From: JACVRW01 sp963826165
Lineage (GTDB): Bacteria > Actinomycetota > Thermoleophilia > Solirubrobacterales > Thermoleophilaceae
Direction: 5' to 3'
DNA length: 64,000 bases
NCBI GenBank assembly: GCA_963826165.1
Contig: CAWGWC010000024.1
Location: 124,001 to 188,000 of the forward strand
The notes under the pieces: generated by a model
Told to the model about the DNA's origin: nothing
What the model saw: only the letters and a program-made list of their open reading frames with translations
The model's database searches: none
Position numbers and translations under genes: made by a program
Part shown: piece by piece, positions 26,214 through 34,591 of the stretch
How positions within the stretch are numbered: the stretch's first letter is position 1
Layout of the letters: each line of letters starts with the position of its first letter

Positions 26214-26456
26214 CTAGACCCCGGTCTTCCCGCGCCCCTTCCGGCCTGTGGCAGCGCTCTTGTTGGTGGCCTTGCGCGAGGTGCCGAACGACTTCGAGAA
26301 CAGCTTGCCGATCGGGCCGGGGGCCTTGCCCCCCACCGATTGGCCGACGCCGAGCGTTCGGTCCACTCCACGCTGAGGACCCCGCGAAAGCCGCGGGAGG
26401 AGGAAGGCCAGAATCAACAGGATGATGCAGACGACGATGATGCCTCCGATGATCAT
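26214..26456 (-). CDS. small single-pass membrane protein
   Basis: An 80-residue protein: a hydrophobic helix at residues 1-20 (MIIGGIIVVCIILLILAFLL) followed by a basic, Gly/Lys/Ser-rich cytoplasmic tail with GPQRGVDRTLGVGQSVGG. The pattern of one N-terminal helix plus strongly basic tail, the clean coding look and the position between two convergent genes support a real gene. I have no function for it. Confidence 0.7.
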   Translation of the reverse strand: MIIGGIIVVCIILLILAFLLPRLSRGPQRGVDRTLGVGQSVGGKAPGPIGKLFSKSFGTSRKATNKSAATGRKGRGKTGV

Positions 26457-26535
26457 GGAGCACTCCTACCCTTCGGGGTAGCGCCTCAACCGCGGGGTCG
26501 CCTGAGCGCTCCGGCTGTCTGACACACTCTCGGCG

Positions 26536-27141
26536 GTGGCAAAGCAGAAGCAGATGAAGATGCAGATGCAGGTGGGAGCGCTGGGCGCGATCCCACAGCT
26601 CGAGTCGCGCACGGACGAGCAGCTGCAGAGCGAGTCAAAGCATCGCGTGGCCGCCAAGGCCATCCTCGGAGCGCGGGCGGCCGAGCGCTATGACGTCAAG
26701 GCGGCGCGCGCGTACTTCAATGAGGCGCTCGCGGGCTGCCATCCGCAGGAGCGTCCCGCCCTGCGCCAGATGATGAAGGCGTCATTGGCACTGGCCGAGC
26801 GCAAGCCCGACGAGTTGCGCGACGCGATGGAGCGCCTCGGTCAGGAGGCTCCTTCGGGCCGGCAGCTGTTCATGCTGCGAATGATGGGCCTGCTGATTCC
26901 GCCCCAGAGCGCGGGCATGTTGGCCCGCATCCGCGGCATCGTGCTCATCCTGCTGCTGGTGATCGTCCTGCTGGCGATCGGCTTCGGGCTCGTGCAGCTG
27001 ATCTCGCTGCCCTTCGGCGGCATCGGCGTAGGCAGCTCGGTCTTCTTCGGCTTCCTGCTGGTGGTGATCGTGCTGGGCGTGCTCGTGCTGCTCGGCCGGC
27101 GCCGCCAGGCCAGAGCCCGGGCCGCGCGCGGCGCGGGCTGA
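26536..27141 (+). CDS. membrane protein of unknown function
   Basis: A 201-residue protein, unrecognised. It begins at GTG 26536 with a Lys/Gln/Met-rich head (MAKQKQMKMQMQ). A soluble alpha-helical part (about 30-110) follows, resembling a short tetratricopeptide-like helical repeat. Two transmembrane helices follow (about 130-160 and 168-190), and the protein ends in a basic tail. A role tied to the membrane with a cytoplasmic helical sensor is possible. It is followed by the convergent thioredoxin gene. Confidence 0.75.
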   Translation: MAKQKQMKMQMQVGALGAIPQLESRTDEQLQSESKHRVAAKAILGARAAERYDVKAARAYFNEALAGCHPQERPALRQMMKASLALAERKPDELRDAMERLGQEAPSGRQLFMLRMMGLLIPPQSAGMLARIRGIVLILLLVIVLLAIGFGLVQLISLPFGGIGVGSSVFFGFLLVVIVLGVLVLLGRRRQARARAARGAG

Positions 27142-27171
27142 CAAAGCCGTCTACGACCCGGTTCGCCGGGC

Positions 27172-27930
27172 TCAGTTCAGAGCAGCGGACAGCCGGCGGC
27201 GGTGCTCCCGCGCCAGCGGGTGCTCGGCCCCGAGCTCGGTGAAGATGGCCACCATCACGGCGCGGATCTCGTCGCGCCGGTCCGGAGCGGCGACGGCCAG
27301 CGCCTGCTGGAGCAGCTCCAGGGCGGTCTCGGGATCGTCGTCGTCCCAAGCGGTGAAGGCACGATCGAGATCGGCGTCTCCGGTCAGCCGGGTCCGCGCG
27401 ATCAGGCCCGCGGCCACGAAGTCGCCGGGCGCGCCCTCGAGCAGCTCGACGGCCTCCTCGGTGTCGCCCCGCACCAACAGCATGCGTCCCAGTTCGCGCC
27501 GGGCGGTGGCGTGCGAGGGGTCAAGCTCCAGCGCGCGGCGCAGCTCTGGCTCGCCTCCCCCCTCCACCAGCGCATCGGCCTCGGAGGGGACCAGCGCGTC
27601 GAAGAAGCGCTCGACCTCGGCGGGCGGCAGGGCGCCGGTGAACTCAGTGGCCACGCGGCCGTCGCGGAATGCCTTGACCGCCGGGATGCCCTGGATGCGG
27701 AAGCTGGCCTGAAGTCCCGGATTGCGGTCGACGTCGACCTTGGCCAGCTCGACCTTGCCCGCTCGCGCCGTGGCGGCCCGCTCGAGCGCGGGGGTCAGCT
27801 GCTTGCACGGCTGGCACCAGTCGGCCCAGAAGTCGACCACCACGGGCAGCTCGCGCGAGCGCTGAATCACGCGCTGCTCGAACTCGGCCTCGTCGACGTC
27901 GTAGATCGACTGGACGGGATCAGGACTCAT
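27172..27930 (-). CDS. thioredoxin with C-terminal TPR region (YbbN/CnoX-like)
   Basis: A 252-residue cytosolic protein. Residues about 10-115 are a thioredoxin fold with active site WCQPC in VDFWADWCQPCKQL and the cis-Pro region IQGIPAVKAF. Residues about 120-252 are helical, tetratricopeptide-like repeats (ELDPSHATARRELGRMLLVRGDTEEAVELL). This layout matches YbbN/CnoX, a redox-linked holdase that works with chaperones. E. coli YbbN lacks the full Cys pair, whereas both cysteines are present here, so it may be catalytically active. The start overlaps the end of the cyclophilin gene by 11 nt. Confidence 0.92.
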   Translation of the reverse strand: MSPDPVQSIYDVDEAEFEQRVIQRSRELPVVVDFWADWCQPCKQLTPALERAATARAGKVELAKVDVDRNPGLQASFRIQGIPAVKAFRDGRVATEFTGALPPAEVERFFDALVPSEADALVEGGGEPELRRALELDPSHATARRELGRMLLVRGDTEEAVELLEGAPGDFVAAGLIARTRLTGDADLDRAFTAWDDDDPETALELLQQALAVAAPDRRDEIRAVMVAIFTELGAEHPLAREHRRRLSAALN

Positions 27931-28630
27931 CGACGCTCGCCTTTTCGATCACGACCGGCCGCAGCGGCGTGCCGGCCTCCCCGCTGGTGGGGTCGCCCAG
28001 ATTGTCGATCGACAGCGCCACGTCGAGCCCCTTGACGACCTTGCCCAGCACGCCGTACTCGGGCGGCAGCCCCGCGTCCGGGGCGGTGACGATGTAGAAC
28101 TGGCTGCCGGCGGTGCCCGGCGGCTCCGCGGCGGTCTTGGCCATGGCCACCACGCCTTCCGTGTAGGCGGCGTTCGGGGGCGGCGCGTCGCGCACCGAAT
28201 AGCCGGGGCCGCCGGAGCCGGTGGCGGTGGGGTCGCCTCCCTGGATCACGAAGCCCGGCACGATCCGGTGGAACACCGTGTTGTCGTAGAAGCCCGCGCG
28301 GGCGAGTGACACGAACGACGCCGCCGTCTTGGGCGACGTCTTCTGGTCGAGGCGGATCGTGATGTCGCCGCAGGTCGTCTGGAGCACCACGTCGTAGGTC
28401 GCGGCCGGATCGAGGGCCTTGCCCGGCTTCTTCTGCCCTCCGTCCTGCCTGGGCTCCGGCTGCGCCACCTCATCGCAGCCGCCCTTGGCCCCGGTCTCGG
28501 TCTCCTGAGCCTGATCGGAGTCGGAGGCGCCTCCGCCGCCGCCGGATGAGCCACCATCGTCATCGTCGCCTCCACAGGCCGCGGCGGCGAAACAGAGCAG
28601 GCACAGAAGGAGCGCGAGCGGCCGGAACAC
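27920..28630 (-). CDS. lipoprotein peptidyl-prolyl cis-trans isomerase (cyclophilin type)
   Basis: A 236-residue exported protein. The signal peptide ends in lipobox FAAAAC, so it should be lipid-anchored at Cys19. A disordered Asp/Gly/Ser-rich linker follows. The cyclophilin domain has FHRIVPGFVIQGGDP (catalytic Arg) and GTAGSQFYIVTAPDAGLPPEYGVLGKVVKGLDV. It probably assists folding of exported proteins outside the membrane. Upstream of and overlapping the thioredoxin gene, forming a small protein-folding operon. Confidence 0.94.
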   Translation of the reverse strand: MFRPLALLLCLLCFAAAACGGDDDDGGSSGGGGGASDSDQAQETETGAKGGCDEVAQPEPRQDGGQKKPGKALDPAATYDVVLQTTCGDITIRLDQKTSPKTAASFVSLARAGFYDNTVFHRIVPGFVIQGGDPTATGSGGPGYSVRDAPPPNAAYTEGVVAMAKTAAEPPGTAGSQFYIVTAPDAGLPPEYGVLGKVVKGLDVALSIDNLGDPTSGEAGTPLRPVVIEKASVDES

Positions 28631-28649
28631 GGAGCCGTAGGCTAGCGAC

Positions 28650-29444
28650 GTGCCCCTCGCGTCCCTGGCCCTTCGCTACGACCAGTTCATCTTCGATCTG
28701 GACGGCTGCGTGTGGATCGGCGACGAGCCCACACCGGGGGCGCTCGAGGCTCTGGAGACCCTTCGGGCGGCCGGAAAGCGAGTCGCCTACGCCACCAACG
28801 ATCCGCGCGGCGCAACCGAGGACTACGTGGCCCGGCTGTGGCGGATCGGGATCAAGGCTTCGCTGCGCGACGTGGTGACCGTGGGCGGCGCCACACAGCA
28901 CCTGCTGGCCGAGACCCGGACCGGCCGCACCGCCTTCGTGATCGGCACCCCCGCCCTCCGAAAGCACGTGGAGGACGCGGGCCTCAAGGTGCTCAACGGG
29001 ACCGACCTGGCGTCGCGCGCCGAGGTCGTCGTCGTGGGCGGGACGGAGCAGCTCGTCTACGACGATCTGCGTAACGCCGCGCTGGCCGTCCGGCGCGGCG
29101 CCGATTTCCTGGCCACCGCCCGCGACCCGACCTACCCGCAGCCCGACGGCCTGTGGCCGGGTACCGGCGCCATCGTGGCCGCCGTCGAGGTGGCCAGCGG
29201 TAGAACGGCCGAGACCGTCGGCAAGCCCGAGCCCCAGCTGATGCTCACCGCACTCGACCGCCTGGGCGACGGCCGCACGCTGGTGGCCGGCGACCGGATC
29301 GACACCGACCTCGCCGCGGCCGCCGCGGCGGGACTGGATTCAGCGCTCGTCCTCAGCGGCGGGGCGCGCCGCGAGGAGCTCGAGGGTCTCGACCCCCAGC
29401 CGGTGGCGGTGGCCGAAACGCTCGCCGCGCTGCTGGTGGACTGA
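28650..29444 (+). CDS. HAD-superfamily (NagD-like) phosphatase
   Basis: A 264-residue HAD class IIA hydrolase. Motif I is FDLDGCVWIGDEPTPGALEALE (nucleophile Asp). Motif II is YATNDPRGATEDYVARLWRIGI. Motif III/IV is GKPEPQLMLTALDRLGDGRTLVAGDRIDTDLAAAAAAGLDSALVLSGG. NagD-type enzymes dephosphorylate sugar phosphates, nucleotides or phosphoglycolate. It starts at GTG 28650, 19 nt from the divergent cyclophilin start. The substrate is not predictable from the cap. Confidence 0.93.
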   Translation: MPLASLALRYDQFIFDLDGCVWIGDEPTPGALEALETLRAAGKRVAYATNDPRGATEDYVARLWRIGIKASLRDVVTVGGATQHLLAETRTGRTAFVIGTPALRKHVEDAGLKVLNGTDLASRAEVVVVGGTEQLVYDDLRNAALAVRRGADFLATARDPTYPQPDGLWPGTGAIVAAVEVASGRTAETVGKPEPQLMLTALDRLGDGRTLVAGDRIDTDLAAAAAAGLDSALVLSGGARREELEGLDPQPVAVAETLAALLVD

Positions 29445-29465
29445 GCGTCGGCGCGCCAGGCCGGG

Positions 29466-29807
29466 CTACGACCGCGCGCGTCGCAGCGCCAGACCAGTCA
29501 CCCCGTCCAGCGCGGTCAGGCCCACGAGCACTCTCGCCCCGCCCGTGAGCAGCTCAGGTGAGGAGGATCCCGGCGCCACGGAGCGCAGATAGGCGGCCTG
29601 CGCGAGGTTGAGCGCGGCACGGCCGAACATCCACGGCCAGCGCGGGCGTCCGCGCAGCAGCCCGGGCACGAGCACGAGGTCGGACGCGCCGACCAGACGG
29701 AGAGCCGGATCCTGGCCGTCGAGGCCCAGGGGCCGCGACACCCGGCCCGGGGCCGCAACGAGGACGGCGCCGGCCACGAGCGTCACGCCCGCAACGAACT
29801 GCGGCAT
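29466..29807 (-). CDS. small membrane protein of unknown function
   Basis: A 113-residue hydrophobic protein with three or four helices and the phrase GLDGQDPALRLVGASDLVLVPGLLRGRPRWPWMFGRAALNL. The GASDL and FGRAALN elements resemble small actinobacterial membrane proteins with no assigned role. The start is ATG 29807. It is followed by a convergent HAD gene and shares its strand with a VOC gene. Confidence 0.65.
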   Translation of the reverse strand: MPQFVAGVTLVAGAVLVAAPGRVSRPLGLDGQDPALRLVGASDLVLVPGLLRGRPRWPWMFGRAALNLAQAAYLRSVAPGSSSPELLTGGARVLVGLTALDGVTGLALRRARS

Positions 29808-29842
29808 GCGCTCCGCGGACAGCAGGTTCGCTCGCGGCAGCG

Positions 29843-30241
29843 CTACACGCCCTCCGGCTGGGTGCGGCCTTCCCCGTAGTCGGGGATCTGCTGGACGGCC
29901 CAGCCGTTGCCGTCGGGATCCGAGAAGTACACGAATCGGCCCCACGGGAAATCCTGGACGTCGGAGACCTCGAGTCCTCGTCCGGCCAGCTCGTCGCGCG
30001 CGGCCTCGATGTCCTCGACCACCAGCTGAAGCCCGTCGAGCGAGCCCGGCTCGAGTTGCGTGATCCCCTCACCGATCGAGACCGAGCAGGCCGACCCGGG
30101 GGGCGTGAGCTGCACGAAGCGCAGGCCCTCGCGCACCGTCACGTCGTTGTCGACGCTGAAGCCCGCTCGTTCGGAGTAGAAGGCCTTGGCCCGGTCGACG
30201 TCGGACACCGGAACGGGGATCAGCTCGAGCTTGAGGTCCAT
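29843..30241 (-). CDS. VOC-family (glyoxalase-like) protein
   Basis: A 132-residue protein: MDLKLELIPVPVSDVDRAKAFYSERAGF opens the first module and FPWGRFVYFSDPDGNGWAVQQIP closes the second. It is typical of the VOC superfamily. A glutamate and a histidine usually bind the metal; here the first ligand position is not obvious, so activity is uncertain. The next gene upstream on the same strand is the phosphatase-like protein. Confidence 0.85.
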   Translation of the reverse strand: MDLKLELIPVPVSDVDRAKAFYSERAGFSVDNDVTVREGLRFVQLTPPGSACSVSIGEGITQLEPGSLDGLQLVVEDIEAARDELAGRGLEVSDVQDFPWGRFVYFSDPDGNGWAVQQIPDYGEGRTQPEGV

Positions 30242-30254
30242 GGCGGGCGCCAGT

Positions 30255-30758
30255 CTATCCCCGCCTCTCGAACTCCCGCAGCTCCGCCGGCTCCACGCCG
30301 ACCAGCGCGCAGGCCTCGTCGGTGACGGTCAGCCCCGCCCGTTCGGCCTGCACGAGCGCCAGCGCCGGATCGGTGCCCCGCAGCTCGTGCAGATGCGCCG
30401 CGCACACGGCAGCCACGAAGTCCGTCCAGCGGTTGCCATGGATGGCGACGGCCCCCGCCGATCGCAGCCGCCGCCGCAGCAGGGCCAGCAGCTCCTCCAG
30501 GGCCGCCGCCCCGCCCTCCGTGGCGGCGACCGGGACGTGCACCCACTCGAGGCCGGCCTCCTCGTAGGCCGGGAGATTGTGGCGCGAGGCCATGGTCGAG
30601 ATCACCAGGCGCACCCCTCGGGCCTGCAGATAGGCGATCTCCGCCTGCTTCCGCTCACGCCGGTGACTGCGCCCGCCTCCCCCCGGCCGCTCCAGCGCGC
30701 AGAGCTTGCGCGGCCGGGCCCACCAGATGTGCCTGGGTTCCTGAGTCGACGCTTCCAT
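30255..30758 (-). CDS. dual-specificity-phosphatase-like protein lacking the catalytic Cys
   Basis: A 167-residue protein. The order GVRLVISTMASRHNLPAYEEAGLEW, then VHVPVAATEGG, then a helix and AIHGNRWTDFVAAVCAAHL resembles DSP/PTP-like phosphatases. At the site of HCxxGxxR it has HGNRWTDF, with no nucleophilic cysteine. It may be a phosphate-binding pseudo-enzyme. The start is ATG 30758, 61 nt from the divergent glutamine amidotransferase start. The fold assignment rests on pattern only. Confidence 0.6.
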   Translation of the reverse strand: MEASTQEPRHIWWARPRKLCALERPGGGGRSHRRERKQAEIAYLQARGVRLVISTMASRHNLPAYEEAGLEWVHVPVAATEGGAAALEELLALLRRRLRSAGAVAIHGNRWTDFVAAVCAAHLHELRGTDPALALVQAERAGLTVTDEACALVGVEPAELREFERRG

Positions 30759-30819
30759 GCCCCCTGAAGAGCCGGGCCGGATAAGTTCGCCCCCCTGGCC
30801 CCGATATCCTGCGACGGTC

Positions 30820-31641
30820 ATGTGCCGCGTGTTCGGCTGCGTCGCCGCGGAGCCGCTCTCGATTCGCAATGAGCTGCTCGAGGCCGAGAACCCCCTGATC
30901 CGGCAGTCCGAGGACCACGACTCCGGCTGGGGCATGGCCGCCTACGAGCGCGCCGGCGGCGAACTGCCTCAGATCGTCCGCTTTCCCGAGGCCGCCTACA
31001 CCGACGGCGAGTTCGTGGACGCAACCGAGCGGCGGGCTCGCATCTTCAACGTCCACGTACGGCGCGCCACCATGGGCGATCTGCGGCTGGAGAACACCCA
31101 TCCCTTCAGCCTCGACCGCTACACCCTCGGCCACAACGGGACCGTTCTCGCCTACCCCCGGCTGCTCGAGCCGGGCATGGCGCCGCCGGCGGGCGACACC
31201 GACTCCGAGCACCTGTTCAACCTGTTGATGCACCGCTACGACCCGGCCGACCCGGTGGGGAGCATTCGCGGGGCCGTCAGGACAGCGGTCGAGCGCTCTC
31301 CCTTTTCGGGGCTGAACGTTCTGTTCTCGGACGGCGAGAAGCTGTACGCATACCGGCTCGGGCGCTTCGATCTCCACTGGGTAGCGCGGCCCGGCCAACT
31401 GCTCGTGGCGTCGGAGAAGCTCACCGGCGAGGCGTGGCACAGCGTCGGCCAGGACGTGCTGCTCACGCTCGACCCCGAGGATCTCGAGGAGCCTCACGCC
31501 GAGCGGCTGCTCGGGGACGAGATCGTCCGGACCGCCAATATCCGCAGGGTCGACAAGGCACCCCATCTGCGCGGTGCGGAGCGCGGCGCCGCCGCGGCGG
31601 AGAGAGCCCGCACCGCGGCATCGGCGGCGGCCGCCGAGTGA
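30820..31641 (+). CDS. class II glutamine amidotransferase
   Basis: A 273-residue protein with N-terminal nucleophile Cys2 (MCRVFGCVA). Further NTN-hydrolase motifs are DHDSGWGMAAYER, FNVHVRRATMGDL and NTHPFSLDRYTLGHNGTV. It belongs to the YafJ/EgtC-like single-domain class that hydrolyses glutamine or gamma-glutamyl bonds. The start codon ATG 30820 puts Cys at position 2 as required. Its stop overlaps the next start (GTGA at 31638-31641), placing it first in a five-gene coupled operon with murT and gatD. The acceptor is unknown; an amidation or transglutamyl role in envelope synthesis is inference. Confidence 0.92.
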   Translation: MCRVFGCVAAEPLSIRNELLEAENPLIRQSEDHDSGWGMAAYERAGGELPQIVRFPEAAYTDGEFVDATERRARIFNVHVRRATMGDLRLENTHPFSLDRYTLGHNGTVLAYPRLLEPGMAPPAGDTDSEHLFNLLMHRYDPADPVGSIRGAVRTAVERSPFSGLNVLFSDGEKLYAYRLGRFDLHWVARPGQLLVASEKLTGEAWHSVGQDVLLTLDPEDLEEPHAERLLGDEIVRTANIRRVDKAPHLRGAERGAAAAERARTAASAAAAE

Positions 31642-32513
31642 GCCGTCGTTTCGCGCTGTTGGTCAACCCGGCGTCCGCCGGGGGGAAGGCGCTCGACGCA
31701 CTTCCGGCCGTGCACGCCACCCTGGACCGTCTCGACCGCCCTCACCGCACGGTCATAACCCGCGACATCGAGCACGCCGCCCAGGAGGCCGAACGCGCGG
31801 CGAGCGAAGGAGAGACGACGCTGGCGATGGGCGGCGACGGGCTCCTGCGACCGCTCGCCGGGGTGCTCCGGCACTCGCCGGCCGCCCTGGCGCTGGTGCC
31901 CTGCGGGCGCGGAAACGACCTCGCACGGGTGCTCGGCATCCCCACCGACCCGGCGGAGGCCGCCCGGGTGGCCGTCGAGGGCAGCGAGCGGCTTCTCGAC
32001 GTGGCCGACGTCGACGGCACGCCCTTTCTCGGGATAGCGAGCTTCGGCTTCGACTCGGACGCCAACCGGATCGCCAACGAGGCCAAGCTGATCCGCGGCA
32101 ACGCGGTGTATCTGTACGCCGCGTTGAGGGCGCTCGCCGCGTGGAAGCCGGCGCGCTTCGGCGTCACGGTCGACGGCGAGCTGCACGAGGTCACCGGCTA
32201 CTCGGTGGCGGTGGGCAACTCGAAGGCCTACGGCGGCGGCATGTACGTGCTCCCCCACGCCGAGCTCGACGACGGACGGCTCGATGTGATGATGTCCAGC
32301 GAGGCGACGAAGCTGACCTTCCTGCGCGAGTTCCCGAAGGTGTTCAAGGGCACGCACGTGGACTCGCCGAACGTCACCTTCCTGCGCGGCGAGCGGATCG
32401 AGCTGACGTCGGACCGGCCGTTCGTGATCTACGCCGACGGCGACCCGATCGGCGCCACTCCCGCCACGGTGGGCGTCGAGCCGCGTTGCCTTCGGATCAT
32501 CGTCCCGGCGTGA
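31638..32513 (+). CDS. diacylglycerol kinase-family lipid kinase
   Basis: A 291-residue DAGK catalytic-domain protein. Motifs are LLVNPASAGGKALDAL (first beta strand and loop), MGGDGLLRPLAG (GGDG) and PCGRGNDLARVLGI (the GTGND-like element). The C-terminal beta region contains GIASFGFDSDANRIANEA and VGNSKAYGGGMYVLP. These kinases phosphorylate diacylglycerol, sphingoid or other membrane lipids. It starts at GTG 31638 and its TGA overlaps the murT GTG. Position between an amidotransferase and murT suggests a lipid-carrier or envelope lipid substrate. Confidence 0.93.
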   Translation: MSRRFALLVNPASAGGKALDALPAVHATLDRLDRPHRTVITRDIEHAAQEAERAASEGETTLAMGGDGLLRPLAGVLRHSPAALALVPCGRGNDLARVLGIPTDPAEAARVAVEGSERLLDVADVDGTPFLGIASFGFDSDANRIANEAKLIRGNAVYLYAALRALAAWKPARFGVTVDGELHEVTGYSVAVGNSKAYGGGMYVLPHAELDDGRLDVMMSSEATKLTFLREFPKVFKGTHVDSPNVTFLRGERIELTSDRPFVIYADGDPIGATPATVGVEPRCLRIIVPA

Positions 32514-33869
32514 TCTTCCGTCCCGCGCGCACTCTGGCTCGGGCCACCCGCGCCGCGAGCCGCCGGCTCGGACGCACCGGGGGCACCACGGCGCCCGGGC
32601 GCCTGTTGCTCAAGCTGTCGCCCGGCGCCCTGGCGCGGATGGGTGGGCAGCTGGGCGACGGCTCGGTGATCGTCTCGGCCACCAACGGCAAGACCACCAC
32701 CTCCGCCATGATCGCCGCGGCGCTGGAGCACGAGGGGCGCCCGCTGGTGCACAACCGGGCCGGCTCCAACATGGCCTGGGGTGTGGCCACGGCTCTGCTC
32801 GACGCGGGCCGCGAGTCCGGACAGCTGGGCTTGTTCGAGGTGGACGAGGCCTGGTTGCCCGAGGTGGCGCGCGAGCTGCGGCCGCGGCTGCTCCTGCTCG
32901 CCAACCTCTTCCGCGACCAGCTCGACCGCTACGGCGAGCTCGAGTTGCTGGCCGACCGCTGGGCCGAGGTGGTGGCAGAGCTGGACGGGCGGGCGCGCCT
33001 GGTGCTCAACGCCGACGACCCCCTGGTGGCGGATCTCGGCCGCGGACGCGAGGGGGTGACCTACTTCGGCCTCGCCGACGACTCCCAGGCGCTGCCCGGA
33101 GATGCAGCACGCCGCCGACTCCAAGCACTGCCGCAACTGCGGCACGCCCTACGAGTACGAGGCCGTCTACCTCGGGCATCTCGGCCGCTACCGCTGCCCC
33201 AATTGCGGCCGCGAGCGCCCGGCTCCCGCGGTGGCCGCCACGCGGGTCGAGCTGATGGGCATGAAGGGGTCACGGGTGACTCTGGAGACCCCGCAGGGCG
33301 AGCTCGATCTCCGTCTCCCGCTCCCCGGCCTCTACAACGTCTACAACGCGCTGGCCGCCGTGGCCACCGCGCTCGAGCTCGGCGTGGCGCTGGACGTGAC
33401 GGGCCAGGCGCTGGAGGGCTTCGCCGGCTCGTTCGGCCGGGTGGAGACGATTCCCGTCGGCGGTCGCGACGTCTCCATCCTCCTGATCAAGAACCCCGCG
33501 GGCGCCAACGAGGTGCTGCGCACCCTGATCCTCGAGGACGGCGAGCTCGACCTGTGGCTGGCGCTCAACGACCGCACGGCCGACGGGCGCGACGTGTCCT
33601 GGATCTGGGACGCCGACTTCGAGCTGCTGGCGGGCCGCGTGCGCCGCGCGGTCTGCTCCGGAACGCGAGCGGAGGAGATGGCTCTGCGCCTCAAGTACGC
33701 CGGGCTCGACGCCGAGCTCGAGGTGAATCGCGAGCTGGGGCCCGCCCTCGACGACGCCGTGGCCGGCGCGGCCGGTCAGCGCCTGTTCGCCCTGCCCACC
33801 TACACGGCGCTGCTCGAGCTGCGCGATCTGCTGACCCGGCGCGGGCTGGCCCGCAGGTGGTCGGAGTGA
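32510..33869 (+). CDS. murT: lipid II isoglutaminyl synthase, MurT subunit (frameshifted)
   Basis: Mur-ligase-like subunit, about 452 residues when joined. It amidates D-Glu of lipid II using ammonia from GatD. Part one has the ATP site ATNGKTTTSAMIAAAL, RAGSNMAWG, and LLLANLFRDQLDRYGELE. After the shift (about 33095-33100; CCCGGAGATG where CCCGAGATG fits) comes the MurT-specific zinc ribbon CRNCGTPYEYEA...YRCPNCG and then LYNVYNALAAVATALELGV and NPAGANEVLRTL. The span is one base over a multiple of three. The start GTG 32510 overlaps the kinase stop. The rest of the operon is intact, so an error is likely. Confidence 0.9.
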
Positions 33870-34591
33870 TCGACCGCAGCGTGATCTGGCATGACGTGGA
33901 GAACGGCTCCTACTCGGCCGACCTCGACACCTGGCTCCGGCTGGCGGCCGAGGCGGAGGGCCCCGTGCTCGACCTGGGCGCGGGCACCGGGCGGATCGCA
34001 CTCGAGCTCGCGGCCGACGGCCGGGAGGTGACTGCGCTCGAGTCGGATCCGTTGCTGCTCGACGAGCTCGGCCGCCGGGCGCGCGACCGTGAGCTGAGCG
34101 TCGCCCGCTGGCTGGCGGACGCCCGGGAGCTGACGCCCATCGAGGGCTTCGCGCTGGTCATCGCCCCGATGCAGTTCATGCAGATCCTCGGCGGCTCCGC
34201 CGAGCGCGGCGAGGTGCTGCGCCGCGTGGCCGCGTGTCTGCGGCCGGGCGGCGCATTCGCGGCGGCGATCTCGAATCTCGACGAGGCGGTGGCCGCGGAC
34301 GACGCCACGCCGCCGCTGCCGGACGTGGGCGAGCGTCGCGGCTGGGTCTACTCGAGCCTGCCGCTCGACGTGCGGCCGGAGCCCGGCGGCGTGGCCGTCG
34401 AATGGCTTCGTCAGGTGGTCTCGCCCGCGGGTGAGCTGACCGAGGAGCGTTACGCGCTGAAGCTCGACTCGCTCACGCCGGGACAGCTCGAGGAGGAAGC
34501 GGCGCGACTCGGACTCCGGCCCGAGGCGCGCCTGCAGGTCGACTCGACCGAGTCCCACGTGGGAAGCACGGTGGTGCTGTGCCGGCGCTGA
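33866..34591 (+). CDS. SAM-dependent methyltransferase
   Basis: A 241-residue class I methyltransferase with motif I VLDLGAGTGRIALELAADG, an acidic loop ALESDPLL, and the post-motif LRPGGAFAAAISNLDEA. It starts at GTG 33866 overlapping the murT TGA (GTGA) and ends inside the gatD start (13-nt overlap). It is thus inserted between the two subunits of lipid II amidation. The target is not evident. The location suggests an envelope or lipid intermediate, but this is inference. Confidence 0.88.
   Translation: MIDRSVIWHDVENGSYSADLDTWLRLAAEAEGPVLDLGAGTGRIALELAADGREVTALESDPLLLDELGRRARDRELSVARWLADARELTPIEGFALVIAPMQFMQILGGSAERGEVLRRVAACLRPGGAFAAAISNLDEAVAADDATPPLPDVGERRGWVYSSLPLDVRPEPGGVAVEWLRQVVSPAGELTEERYALKLDSLTPGQLEEEAARLGLRPEARLQVDSTESHVGSTVVLCRR

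Noticed and set aside
31574..34591. 1005-codon plus-strand open frame
   Set aside because: A composite: it runs through the lipid kinase out of frame, then holds the first part of murT and, after the frameshift, the methyltransferase. It is not one protein.
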